DNA from: Parapristionchus giblindavisi
Taxonomy: Eukaryota > Nematoda > Chromadorea > Rhabditida > Diplogasteridae
Direction of reading: 5' to 3'
Assembly: GCA_943737045.1 (NCBI GenBank)
Contig: CALSFV010000003.1
Location: 496,001-560,000 of the forward strand
Length of the DNA: 64,000 bases
Below the pieces are notes generated by a model. The model did no database searches. It was not told the origin of the DNA and saw only the letters and a list, made by a program, of their open reading frames with translations. Each line of letters begins with the position of its first letter. Within the stretch, counting starts at the first letter, position 1. The position numbers were made by a program, and so were the translations under genes. Positions 11,276 through 21,000 of the stretch are shown here, piece by piece.

Positions 11276-11347
11276 GGGGGCTTAGCTCAGTGGTAGAGCA
11301 GCCGACTTGCAAGCGGAAGGTCGTTGGTTCGAGTCCTTCAGCCTCCA
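11276..11347 (+). tRNA. tRNA-Ala(UGC)-like sequence in LTR 1
   Basis: The 72 nt fold into a cloverleaf. The acceptor stem is 7 bp (11276-11282 with 11340-11346), including a G3:U70 wobble and discriminator A73, which are the known identity elements for alanyl-tRNA synthetase. The D stem GCUC/GAGC is perfect. The 7 nt anticodon loop CUUGCAA gives anticodon UGC (11308-11310) with U33 and A37. Mismatches are 27:43 and 31:39 in the anticodon stem and two U-U pairs in the T stem, so a working tRNA is doubtful. The internal promoter boxes are good: A box TTAGCTCAGTGG and B box GGTTCGAGTCC. TTTT follows 5 nt after the end. It is best read as a tRNA-derived Pol III unit carried by the retroelement. 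Confidence 0.65.
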
Positions 11348-11352
11348 TCGTC

Positions 11353-11356
11353 TTTT
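11353..11356 (+). terminator. T4 Pol III-type terminator after tRNA-like copy 1
   Basis: TTTT lies five bases after the discriminator base, where RNA polymerase III would stop. The predicted transcript would end inside the LTR. T4 is a minimal signal and read-through is possible. Confidence 0.5.
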
Positions 11357-11394
11357 GCGCGCTCCTCTGACATGAGAGACTTACAATCTCTACA

Positions 11395-11406
11395 TGGCGA
11401 CCATGG
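11395..11406 (+). other. TRIM primer-binding site 1, tRNA-Arg type
   Basis: TGGCGACCATGG directly follows LTR 1. TGG is the complement of the tRNA CCA end, and TGGCGACC complements the 3' end of arthropod-type tRNA-Arg (...GGTCGCCA). The match weakens after base 8. This site would prime minus-strand DNA synthesis. Confidence 0.7.
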
Positions 11407-11541
11407 TAGGGAAGCAGCCGATAGTTTGAGATCGGTGGGAGAATACCCCGGAGTGCTATCCCGAATCAAGTCATGAGGCCAAAAGCGATGGTATGCGTAC
11501 AGTACTCAGCAGGGCTGGTGCCTCGGTGGAACTCGGCTTAT

Positions 11542-11551
11542 GGAGGGGTGG
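11542..11551 (+). other. TRIM polypurine tract 1
   Basis: GGAGGGGTGG lies two bases before LTR 2. It is in the expected place for plus-strand priming and is purine-rich with one T. Confidence 0.6.
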
Positions 11552-11616
11552 CATGTAAAGGATGCATGGCCACGGCCCGATGAACCATAGCGACAGAGGA
11601 GAGGACAGCGGAGTAC

Positions 11617-11688
11617 GGGGGCTTAGCTCAGTGGTAGAGCAGCCGACTTGCAAGCGGAAGGTCGTTGGTTCGAGCCCTTCAGCCTCCA
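11617..11688 (+). tRNA. tRNA-Ala(UGC)-like sequence in LTR 2
   Basis: This is the same 72 nt sequence with one change, T to C at the last T-loop position, giving B box GGTTCGAGCCC. The acceptor G3:U70, A73 and anticodon UGC are unchanged, as are the anticodon-stem and T-stem mismatches. Confidence 0.65.
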
Positions 11689-11693
11689 TCGTC

Positions 11694-11697
11694 TTTT
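11694..11697 (+). terminator. T4 Pol III-type terminator after tRNA-like copy 2
   Basis: TTTT at the same five-base spacing as in LTR 1. Confidence 0.5.
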
Positions 11698-11735
11698 GCG
11701 CGCTCCTCTGACATGAGAGACTTACAATCTCTACA

Positions 11736-11747
11736 TGGCGACCACGG
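11736..11747 (+). other. TRIM primer-binding site 2, tRNA-Arg type
   Basis: TGGCGACCACGG directly follows LTR 2 and is identical to site 1 over the first nine bases. Confidence 0.7.
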
Positions 11748-11879
11748 TAGGGAAGCAGCCGATAGTTGATCGGTGGGAGAATACCCCGGAGTGCTATCCC
11801 GAATCAAGTCATGAGGCCAAAAGCGATGGTATGCGTACAGTACTCAGCAGGGCTGGTGCCTCGATGGAACTCGGCTTAT

Positions 11880-11889
11880 GGAGGGGTGG
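11880..11889 (+). other. TRIM polypurine tract 2
   Basis: GGAGGGGTGG lies two bases before LTR 3, matching tract 1. Confidence 0.6.
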
Positions 11890-11954
11890 CATGTAAAGGA
11901 TGCATGGCCACGGCCCGATGAACCATAGCGACAGAGGAGAGGACAGCGGAGTAC

Positions 11955-12026
11955 GGGGGCTTAGCTCAGTGGTAGAGCAGCCGACTTGCAAGCGGAAGGT
12001 CGTTGGTTCGAGTCCTTCAGCCTCCA
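11955..12026 (+). tRNA. tRNA-Ala(UGC)-like sequence in LTR 3
   Basis: It is identical to the copy in LTR 1: G3:U70, A73, anticodon UGC, intact A and B boxes, and mismatched anticodon and T stems. Confidence 0.65.
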
Positions 12027-12031
12027 TCGTC

Positions 12032-12035
12032 TTTT
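12032..12035 (+). terminator. T4 Pol III-type terminator after tRNA-like copy 3
   Basis: TTTT at the same five-base spacing as in LTR 1. Confidence 0.5.
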
Positions 12036-12073
12036 GCGCGCTCCTCTGACATGAGAGACTTACAATCTCTACA

Positions 12074-12077
12074 GCAC
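12074..12077. other. TRIM target site duplication, right (GCAC)
   Basis: This is the second copy of the 4 bp target, after which the satellite resumes with ATACACACCTCC. Confidence 0.85.
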
Positions 12078-15000
12078 ATACACACCTCCCCTACCGCAGC
12101 GCCGGCGACCAACGCCACCTAACCCCCGTCTAGCCTACACCGAATACTGAATTTATACTTTAAAATTTCTCTGATCGCATTTTAAATTGATTTTTTTGTC
12201 GTTAAAATAGAAAAAAATAGGCCAAAATTGCCAGTGTGACTAGTTCAGCATTGCGTGCGCTCTCTAAAAGTGTGTTCACTGAATTCGTCATACCAAATTA
12301 CATTTTTGTGGAAGAAAAAAGTTTGCAATTTGATACAGGCTCAAGCAAGTTACGGTCTAGACTATCTATGCATGGGGAGAGGGAGAGGGAAGGGGGAGCG
12401 AGAGGGACGCGTACTCTATCCATTGCGTCCCTGTACAACCAGAGCGAATCAGTGTATCTTTATTCGTACGTTTACAATTTACTTTGACACCTGATGATTA
12501 GCTCAAGACAAGCTGAACTCATATAAACTCACAACCGCTCATCTGTAACGCGAAATCGACAGATAACGCGGCAATCGTTACAATTCGCACTTAAATCACC
12601 ACAATTTGCTTGAAACTTATCCGTTCGAGCTGCGGAAGCGCGCGTTCGACGTCTCGTAACGTCCGCTATGCTGTACAGGTAAAAGTGCGAATTTTCAGGA
12701 GCTAATTCGAGCGGGAAATGGCCATACATGGGGTCGTTTTGCACTTTTTCGTGTCTATGGTTCCTGTTGAGACTGGACATGCTCTACTATTTCATATAGC
12801 TCAATATTTTCATAAATATTTTTATTGTAAATCCGAGATATGGTTACAGTGAGAGATGGATATATATGGAGAGAGAGAGGAGGAGGAGGAGAAGGTGAAT
12901 CGCTCTTCACTCACTCCATACAAAAAAGACACGCATGGCACATACACACCTCCCCTACCGCAGCGCCGGCGACCAACGCCACCTAACCCCCGTCTAGCCT
13001 ACGCCGAATACTGAATTTATACTTTAAAACTTCTCTGATCGCATTTTAAATTGATTTTTTTTGTCGTGAAAATAGAAAAAAATAGGCCAAAATTGCCAGT
13101 GTGACTAGTTCAGCATTGCGTGCGCTCTCTAAAAGTGTGTTCACTGAATTCGTCATACCAAATTACATTTTTGTGGAAGAAAAAAGTTTGCAATTTGATA
13201 CAGGCTCAAGCAAGTTACGGTCTAGACTATCTATGCATGGGGAGAGGGAGAGGGAAGGGGGAGCGAGAGGGACGCGTACTCTATCCATTGCGTCCCTGTA
13301 CAACCAGAGCGAATCAGTGTATCTTTATTCGTACGTTTACAATTTACTTTGACACCTGATAATTAGCTCAAGACAAGCTGAACTCATATAAACTCACAAC
13401 CGCTCATCTGTAACGCGAAATCGTCAGATAACGCGGCAATCGTTACAATTTGCACTTAAATCACCACAATTTGCTTGAAACTTATCCGTTCGAGCTGCGG
13501 AAGCGCGCGTTCGACGTCTCGTAACGTCCGCTATGCTGTACAGGTAAAAGTGCGAATTTTCAGGAGCTAATTCGAGCGGGAAATGGCCATACATGGGGTC
13601 GTTTTGCACTTTTTCGTGTCTATGGTTCCTGTTGAGACTGGACATGCTCTACTATTTCATATAGCTCAATATTTTCATAAATATTTTTATTGTAAATCCG
13701 AGATATGGTTACAGTGAGAGATGGATATATATGGAGAGAGAGAGGAGGAGGAGGAGAAGGTGAATCGCTCTTCACTCACTCCATACAAAAAAGACACGCA
13801 TGGCACATACACACCTCCCCTACCGCAGCGCCGGCGACCAACGCCACCTAACCCCCGTCTAGCCTACGCCGAATACTGAATTTATACTTTAAAACTTCTC
13901 TGATCGCATTTTAAATTGATTTTTTTGTCGTGAAAATAGAAAAAAATAGGCCAAAATTGCCAGTGTGACTAGTTTAGCATTGCGTGCGCTCTCTAAAAGT
14001 GTGTTCACTGAATTCGTCATACCAAATTACATTTTTGTGGAAGAAAAAAGTTTGCAATTTGATACAGGCTCAAGCAAGTTACGGTCTAGACTATCTATGC
14101 ATGGGGAGAGGGAGAGGGAAGGGGGAGCGAGAGGGACGCGTACTCTATCCATTGCGTCCCTGTACAACCAGAGCGAATCAGTGTATCTTTATTCGTACGT
14201 TTACAATTTACTTTGACACCTGATAATTAGCTCAAGACAAGCTGAACTCATATAAACTCACAACCGCTCATCTGTAACGCGAAATCGTCAGATAACGCGG
14301 CAATCGTTACAATTCGCACTTAAATCACCACAATTTACTTGAAACTTATCCGTTCGAGCTGCGGAAGCGCGCGTTCGACGTCTCGTAACGTCCGCTATGC
14401 TGTACAGGTAAAAGTGCGAATTTTCAGGAGCTAATTCGAGCGGGAAATGGCCATACATGGGGCCGTTTTGCACTTTTTCGTGTCTATGGTTCCTGTTGAG
14501 ACTGGGCATGCTCTACTATTTCATATAGCTCAATATTTTCATAAATATTTTTATTGTAAATCCGAGATATGGTTACAGTGAGAGATGGATATATATGGAG
14601 AGAGAGAGGAGGAGGAGGAGAAGGTGAATCGCTCTTCACTCACTCCATACAAAAAAGACACGCATGGCACATACACACCTCCCCTACCGCAGCGCCGGCG
14701 ACCAACGCCACCTAACCCCCGTCTAGCCTACGCCGAATACTGAATTTATACTTTAAAACTTCTCTGATCGCATTTTAAATTGATTTTTTTTGTCGTGAAA
14801 ATAGAAAAAAATAGGCCAAAATTGCCAGTGTGACTAGTTCAGCATTGCATGCGCTCTCTAAAAGTGTGTTCACTGAATTCGTCATACCAAATTACATTTT
14901 TGTGGAAGAAAAAAGTTTGCAATTTGATACAGGCTCAAGCAAGTTGCGATCTAGACACTCTATGCATGGGGAGAGGGAGAGGGAAGGGGGAGCGAGAGGG

Positions 15001-18000
15001 ACGCGTACTCTATCCATTACGTCTCTGTACGACCAGAGCGAATCAGTGTATCTTTATTCGTACGTTTACAATTTACTTTGACACCTGATAATTAGCTCAA
15101 GACAAGCTGAACTCATATAAACTCACAACCGCTCATCTGTAACGCGAAATCGTCAGATAACGCGGCAATCGTTACAATTCGCACTTAAATCACCACAATT
15201 TGCTTGAAACTTATCCGTTCGAGCTGCGGAAGCGCGCGTTCGACGTCTCGTAACGTCCGCTATGCTGTACAGGTAAAAGTGCGAATTTTCAGGAGCTAAT
15301 TCGAGCGGGAAATGGCCATACATGGGGCCGTTTTGCACTTTTTCGTGTCTATGGTTCCTGTTGAGACTGGGCATGCTCTACTATTTCATATAGCTCAATA
15401 TTTTCATAAATATTTTTATTGTAAATCCGAGATATGGTTACAGTGAGAGATGGATATATATGGAGAGAGAGAGGAGGAGGAGGAGAAGGTGAATCGCTCT
15501 TCACTCACTCCATACAAAAAAGACACGCATGGCACATACACACCTCCCCTACCGCAGCGCCGGCGACCAACGCCACCTAACCCCCGTCTAGCCTACGCCG
15601 AATACTGAATTTATACTTTAAAACTTCTCTGATCGCATTTTAAATTGATTTTTTTTGTCGTGAAAATAGAAAAAAATAGGCCAAAATTGCCAGTGTGACT
15701 AGTTCAGCATTGCATGCGCTCTCTAAAAGTGTGTTCACTGAATTCGTCATACCAAATTACATTTTTGTGGAAGAAAAAAGTTTGCAATTTGATACAGGCT
15801 CAAGCAAGTTGCGATCTAGACACTCTATGCATGGGGAGAGGGAGAGGGAAGGGGGAGCGAGAGGGACGCGTACTCTATCCATTACGTCTCTGTACGACCA
15901 GAGCGAATCAGTGTATCTTTATTCGTACGTTTACAATTTACTTTGACACCTGATAATTAGCTCAAGACAAGCTGAACTCATATAAACTCACAACCGCTCA
16001 TCTGTAACGCGAAATCGTCAGATAACGCGGCAATCGTTACAATTCGCACTTAAATCACCACAATTTGCTTGAAACTTATCCGTTCGAGCTGCGGAAGCGC
16101 GCGTTCGACGTCTCGTAACGTCCGCTATGCTGTACAGGTAAAAGTGCTAATTTTCAGGAGCTAATTCGAGCGGGAAATGGCCATACATGGGGCCGTTTTG
16201 CACTTTTTCGTGTCTATGGTTCCTGTTGAGACTGGACATGCTCTACTATTTCATATAGCTCAATATTTTCATAAATATTTTTATTGTAAATCCGAGATAT
16301 GGTTACAGTGAGAGATGGATATATATGGAGAGAGAGAGGAGGAGGAGGAGAAGGTGAATCGCTCTTCACTCACTCCATACAAAAAAGACACGCATGGCAC
16401 ATACACACCTCCCCTACCGCAGCGCCGGCGACCAATGCCACCTAACCCCCGTCTAGCCTACGCCGAATACTGAATTTATACTTTAAAACTTCTCTGTTCG
16501 CATTTTAAATTGATTTTTTTGTCGTGAAAATAGAAAAAAATAGGCCAAAATTGCCAGTGTGACTAGTTCAGCATTGCATGCGCTCTCTAAAAGTGTGTTC
16601 ACTGAATTCGTCAGTCCAAATTACATTTTTGTGGAAGAAAAAAGTTTGCAATTTGATACAGGCTCAAGCAAGTTGCGGTCTAGACACTCTATGCATGGGG
16701 AGAGGGAGAGGGAAGGGGGAGCGAGAGGGACGCGTACTCTATCCATTACGTCTCTGTACGACCAGAGCGAATCAGTGTATCTTTATTCGTACGTTTACAA
16801 TTTACTTTGACACCTGATAATTAGCTCAAGACAAGCTGAACTCATATAAACTCGCAACCGCTCATCTGTAACGCGAAATCGACAGATAACGCGGCAATCG
16901 TTACAATTTGCACTTAAATCACCACAATTTGCTTGAAACTTATCCGTTCGAGCTGCGGAAGCGCGCGTTCGACGTCTCGTAACGTCCGCTATGCTGTACA
17001 GGTAAAAGTGCGAATTTTCAGGAGCTAATTCGAGCGGGAAATGGCCATACATGGGGTCGTTTTGCACTTTTTCGTGTCTATGGTTCCTGTTGAGACTGGA
17101 CATGCTCTACTATTTCATATAGCTCAATATTTTCATAAATATTTTTATTGTAAATCCGAGATATGGTTACAGTGAGAGATGGATATATATGGAGAGAGAG
17201 AGGAGGAGGAGGAGAAGGTGAATCGCTCTTCACTCACTCCATACAAAAAAGACACGCATGGCACATACACACCTCCCCTACCGCAGCGCCGGCGACCAAC
17301 GCCACCTAACCCCCGTCTAGCCTACGCCGAATACTGAATTTATACTTTAAAACTTCTCTGATCGCATTTTAAATTGATTTTTTTTGTCGTGAAAATAGAA
17401 AAAAATAGGCCAAAATTGCCAGTGTGACTAGTTCAGCATTGCATGCGCTCTCTAAAAGTGTGTTCACTGAATTCGTCATACCAAATTACATTTTTGTGGA
17501 AGAAAAAAGTTTGCAATTTGATACAGGCTCAAGCAAGTTGCGGTCTAGACACTCTATGCATGGGGAGAGGGAGAGGGAAGGGGGAGCGAGAGGGACGCGT
17601 ACTCTATCCATTACGTCTCTGTACGACCAGAGCGAATCAGTGTATCTTTATTCGTACGTTTACAATTTACTTTGACACCTGATAATTAGCTCAAGACAAG
17701 CTGAACTCATATAAACTCGCAACCGCTCATCTGTAACGCGAAATCGACAGATAACGCGGCATTCGTTACAATTTGCACTTAAATCACCACAATTTGCTTG
17801 AAACTTAACCGTTCGAGCTGCGGAAGCGCGCGTTCGACGTCTCGTAACGTCCGCTATGCTGTACAGGTAAAAGTGCGAATTTTCAGGAGCTAATTCGAGC
17901 GGGAAATGGCCATACATGGGGCCGTTTTGCACTTTTTCGTGTCTATGGTTCCTGTTGAGACTGGGCATGCTCTACTATTTCATATAGCTCAATATTTTCA

Positions 18001-21000
18001 TAAATATTTTTATTGTAAATCCGAGATATGGTTACAGTGAGAGATGGATATATATGGAGAGAGAGAGGAGGAGGAGGAGAAGGTGAATCGCTCTTCACTC
18101 ACTCCATACAAAAAAGACACGCATGGCACATACACACCTCCCCTACCGCAGCGCCGGCGACCAACGCCACCTAACCCCCGTCTAGCCTACGCCGAATACT
18201 GAATTTATACTTTAAAACTTCTCTGATCGCATTTTAAATTGATTTTTTTTGTCGTGAAAATAGAAAAAAATAGGCCAAAATTGCCAGTGTGACTAGTTCA
18301 GCATTGCATGCGCTCTCTAAAAGTGTGTTCACTGAATTCGTCATACCAAATTACATTTTTGTGGAAGAAAAAAGTTTGCAATTTGATACAGGCTCAAGCA
18401 AGTTGCGGTCTAGACACTCTATGCATGGGGAGAGGGAGAGGGAAGGGGGAGCGAGAGGGACGCGTACTCTATCCATTACGTCTCTGTACGACCAGAGCGA
18501 ATCAGTGTATCTTTATTCGTACGTTTACAATTTACTTTGACACCTGATAATTAGCTCAAGACAAGCTGAACTCATATAAACTCGCAACCGCTCATCTGTA
18601 ACGCGAAATCGACAGATAACGCGGCATTCGTTACAATTTGCACTTAAATCACCACAATTTGCTTGAAACTTAACCGTTCGAGCTGCGGAAGCGCGCGTTC
18701 GACGTCTCGTAACGTCCGCTATGCTGTACAGGTAAAAGTGCGAATTTTCAGGAGCTAATTCGAGCGGGAAATGGCCATACATGGGGCCGTTTTGCACTTT
18801 TTCGTGTCTATGGTTCCTGTTGAGACTGGGCATGCTCTACTATTTCATATAGCTCAATATTTTCATAAATATTTTTATTGTAAATCCGAGATATGGTTAC
18901 AGTGAGAGATGGATATATATGGAGAGAGAGAGGAGGAGGAGGAGAAGGTGAATCGCTCTTCACTCACTCCATACAAAAAAGACACGCATGGCACATACAC
19001 ACCTCCCCTACCGCAGCGCCGGCGACCAACGCCACCTAACCCCCGTCTAGCCTACGCCGAATACTGAATTTATACTTTAAAACTTCTCTGATCGCATTTT
19101 AAATTGATTTTTTTTGTCGTGAAAATAGAAAAAAATAGGCCAAAATTGCCAGTGTGACTAGTTCAGCATTGCATGCGCTCTCTAAAAGTGTGTTCACTGA
19201 ATTCGTCATACCAAATTACATTTTTGTGGAAGAAAAAAGTTTGCAATTTGATACAGGCTCAAGCAAGTTGCGGTCTAGACACTCTATGCATGGGGAGAGG
19301 GAGAGGGAAGGGGGAGCGAGAGGGACGCGTACTCTATCCATTACGTCTCTGTACGACCAGAGCGAATCAGTGTATCTTTATTCGTACGTTTACAATTTAC
19401 TTTGACACCTGATAATTAGCTCAAGACAAGCTGAACTCATATAAACTCGCAACCGCTCATCTGTAACGCGAAATCGACAGATAACGCGGCATTCGTTACA
19501 ATTTGCACTTAAATCACCACAATTTGCTTGAAACTTAACCGTTCGAGCTGCGGAAGCGCGCGTTCGACGTCTCGTAACGTCCGCTATGCTGTACAGGTAA
19601 AAGTGCGAATTTTCAGGAGCTAATTCGAGCGGGAAATGGCCATACATGGGGCCGTTTTGCACTTTTTCGTGTCTATGGTTCCTGTTGAGACTGGGCATGC
19701 TCTACTATTTCATATAGCTCAATATTTTCATAAATATTTTTATTGTAAATCCGAGATATGGTTACAGTGAGAGATGGATATATATGGAGAGAGAGAGGAG
19801 GAGGAGGAGAAGGTGAATCGCTCTTCACTCACTCCATACAAAAAAGACACGCATGGCACATACACACCTCCCCTACCGCAGCGCCGGCGACCAACGCCAC
19901 CTAACCCCCGTCTAGCCTACGCCGAATACTGAATTTATACTTTAAAACTTCTCTGATCGCATTTTAAATTGATTTTTTTTGTCGTGAAAATAGAAAAAAA
20001 TAGGCCAAAATTGCCAGTGTGACTAGTTCAGCATTGCATGCGCTCTCTAAAAGTGTGTTCACTGAATTCGTCATACCAAATTACATTTTTGTGGAAGAAA
20101 AAAGTTTGCAATTTGATACAGGCTCAAGCAAGTTGCGGTCTAGACACTCTATGCATGGGGAGAGGGAGAGGGAAGGGGGAGCGAGAGGGACGCGTACTCT
20201 ATCCATTACGTCTCTGTACGACCAGAGCGAATCAGTGTATCTTTATTCGTACGTTTACAATTTACTTTGACACCTGATAATTAGCTCAAGACAAGCTGAA
20301 CTCATATAAACTCGCAACCGCTCATCTGTAACGCGAAATCGACAGATAACGCGGCATTCGTTACAATTTGCACTTAAATCACCACAATTTGCTTGAAACT
20401 TAACCGTTCGAGCTGCGGAAGCGCGCGTTCGACGTCTCGTAACGTCCGCTATGCTGTACAGGTAAAAGTGCGAATTTTCAGGAGCTAATTCGAGCGGGAA
20501 ATGGCCATACATGGGGCCGTTTTGCACTTTTCGTGTCTATGGTTCCTGTTGAGACTGGGCATGCTCTACTATTTCATATAGCTCAATATTTTCATAAATA
20601 TTTTTATTGTAAATCCGAGATATGGTTACAGTGAGAGATGGATATATATGGAGAGAGAGAGAGGAGGAGGAGGAGAAGGTGAATCGCTCTTCACTCACTC
20701 CATACAAAAAAGACACGCATGGCACATACACACCTCCCCTACCGCAGCGCCGGCGACCAACGCCACCTAACCCCCGTCTAGCCTACGCCGAATACTGAAT
20801 TTATACTTTAAAACTTCTCTGATCGCATTTTAAATTGATTTTTTTTGTCGTGAAAATAGAAAAAAATAGGCCAAAATTGCCAGTGTGACTAGTTCAGCAT
20901 TGCATGCGCTCTCTAAAAGTGTGTTCACTGAATTCGTCATACCAAATTACATTTTTGTGGAAGAAAAAAGTTTGCAATTTGATACAGGCTCAAGCAAGTT

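Larger units (their letters stand above)
11213..11394 (+). repeat. TRIM LTR 1 (182 bp)
   Basis: This terminal repeat (TGTA...TACA) contains the tRNA-Ala-like sequence at its positions 64-135. I see neither a TATA box nor an AATAAA signal. A 5 bp hairpin (AGAGA/TCTCT) lies close to its 3' end. It is identical to LTR 3. Confidence 0.88.
11395..11553 (+). other. TRIM internal region 1 (159 bp)
   Basis: This non-coding spacer runs between LTRs 1 and 2, from the primer-binding site to the purine tract. It has TTTGAGATCGG where internal region 2 has TTGATCGG, a 3 bp length difference, plus two substitutions. No reading frame of note is present. Confidence 0.8.
11554..11735 (+). repeat. TRIM LTR 2 (182 bp, shared middle LTR)
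   Basis: It is the same length as LTRs 1 and 3 and differs by one T-to-C change in the tRNA-like T loop (11675). It acts as both the 3' LTR of the first period and the 5' LTR of the second. Confidence 0.88.
11736..11891 (+). other. TRIM internal region 2 (156 bp)
   Basis: This non-coding spacer runs between LTRs 2 and 3. It is the near-identical partner of internal region 1 and has no coding capacity. Confidence 0.8.
11213..12073 (+). mobile_element. Tandem TRIM (miniature LTR retrotransposon) with tRNA-bearing LTRs
   Basis: The 861 bp element has the layout LTR-internal-LTR-internal-LTR: three 182 bp repeats and internal regions of 159 and 156 bp. LTRs begin TGTA and end TACA. Each internal region begins with TGGCGACC, a primer-binding site, and ends with a purine-rich GGAGGGGTGG followed by CA. 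The insert is flanked by GCAC on both sides. No gag or pol frame is present, so it must be mobilised in trans. A single-period element would be about 520 bp, in the TRIM size range. LTR1 and LTR3 are identical over 182 bp and LTR2 differs at one base, which indicates a recent insertion. Orientation is set by the primer site and purine tract. Confidence 0.88.
11892..12073 (+). repeat. TRIM LTR 3 (182 bp)
   Basis: This is the right-hand terminal repeat, identical to LTR 1. It ends TACA directly before the right GCAC duplication. Confidence 0.88.

Noticed and set aside
11471..11689. A 72-codon minus-strand frame over the TRIM, repeated at 11809-12027
   Set aside because: Its N-terminal part is the reverse translation of the tRNA-like sequence, a common false gene call.
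11276..12026. A cluster of three ordinary host tRNA genes
   Set aside because: The copies lie at fixed positions inside 182 bp repeats with TG...CA ends, a primer-binding site, a purine tract and one target duplication. The anticodon and T stems are also mismatched. A retroelement explains the whole structure better.
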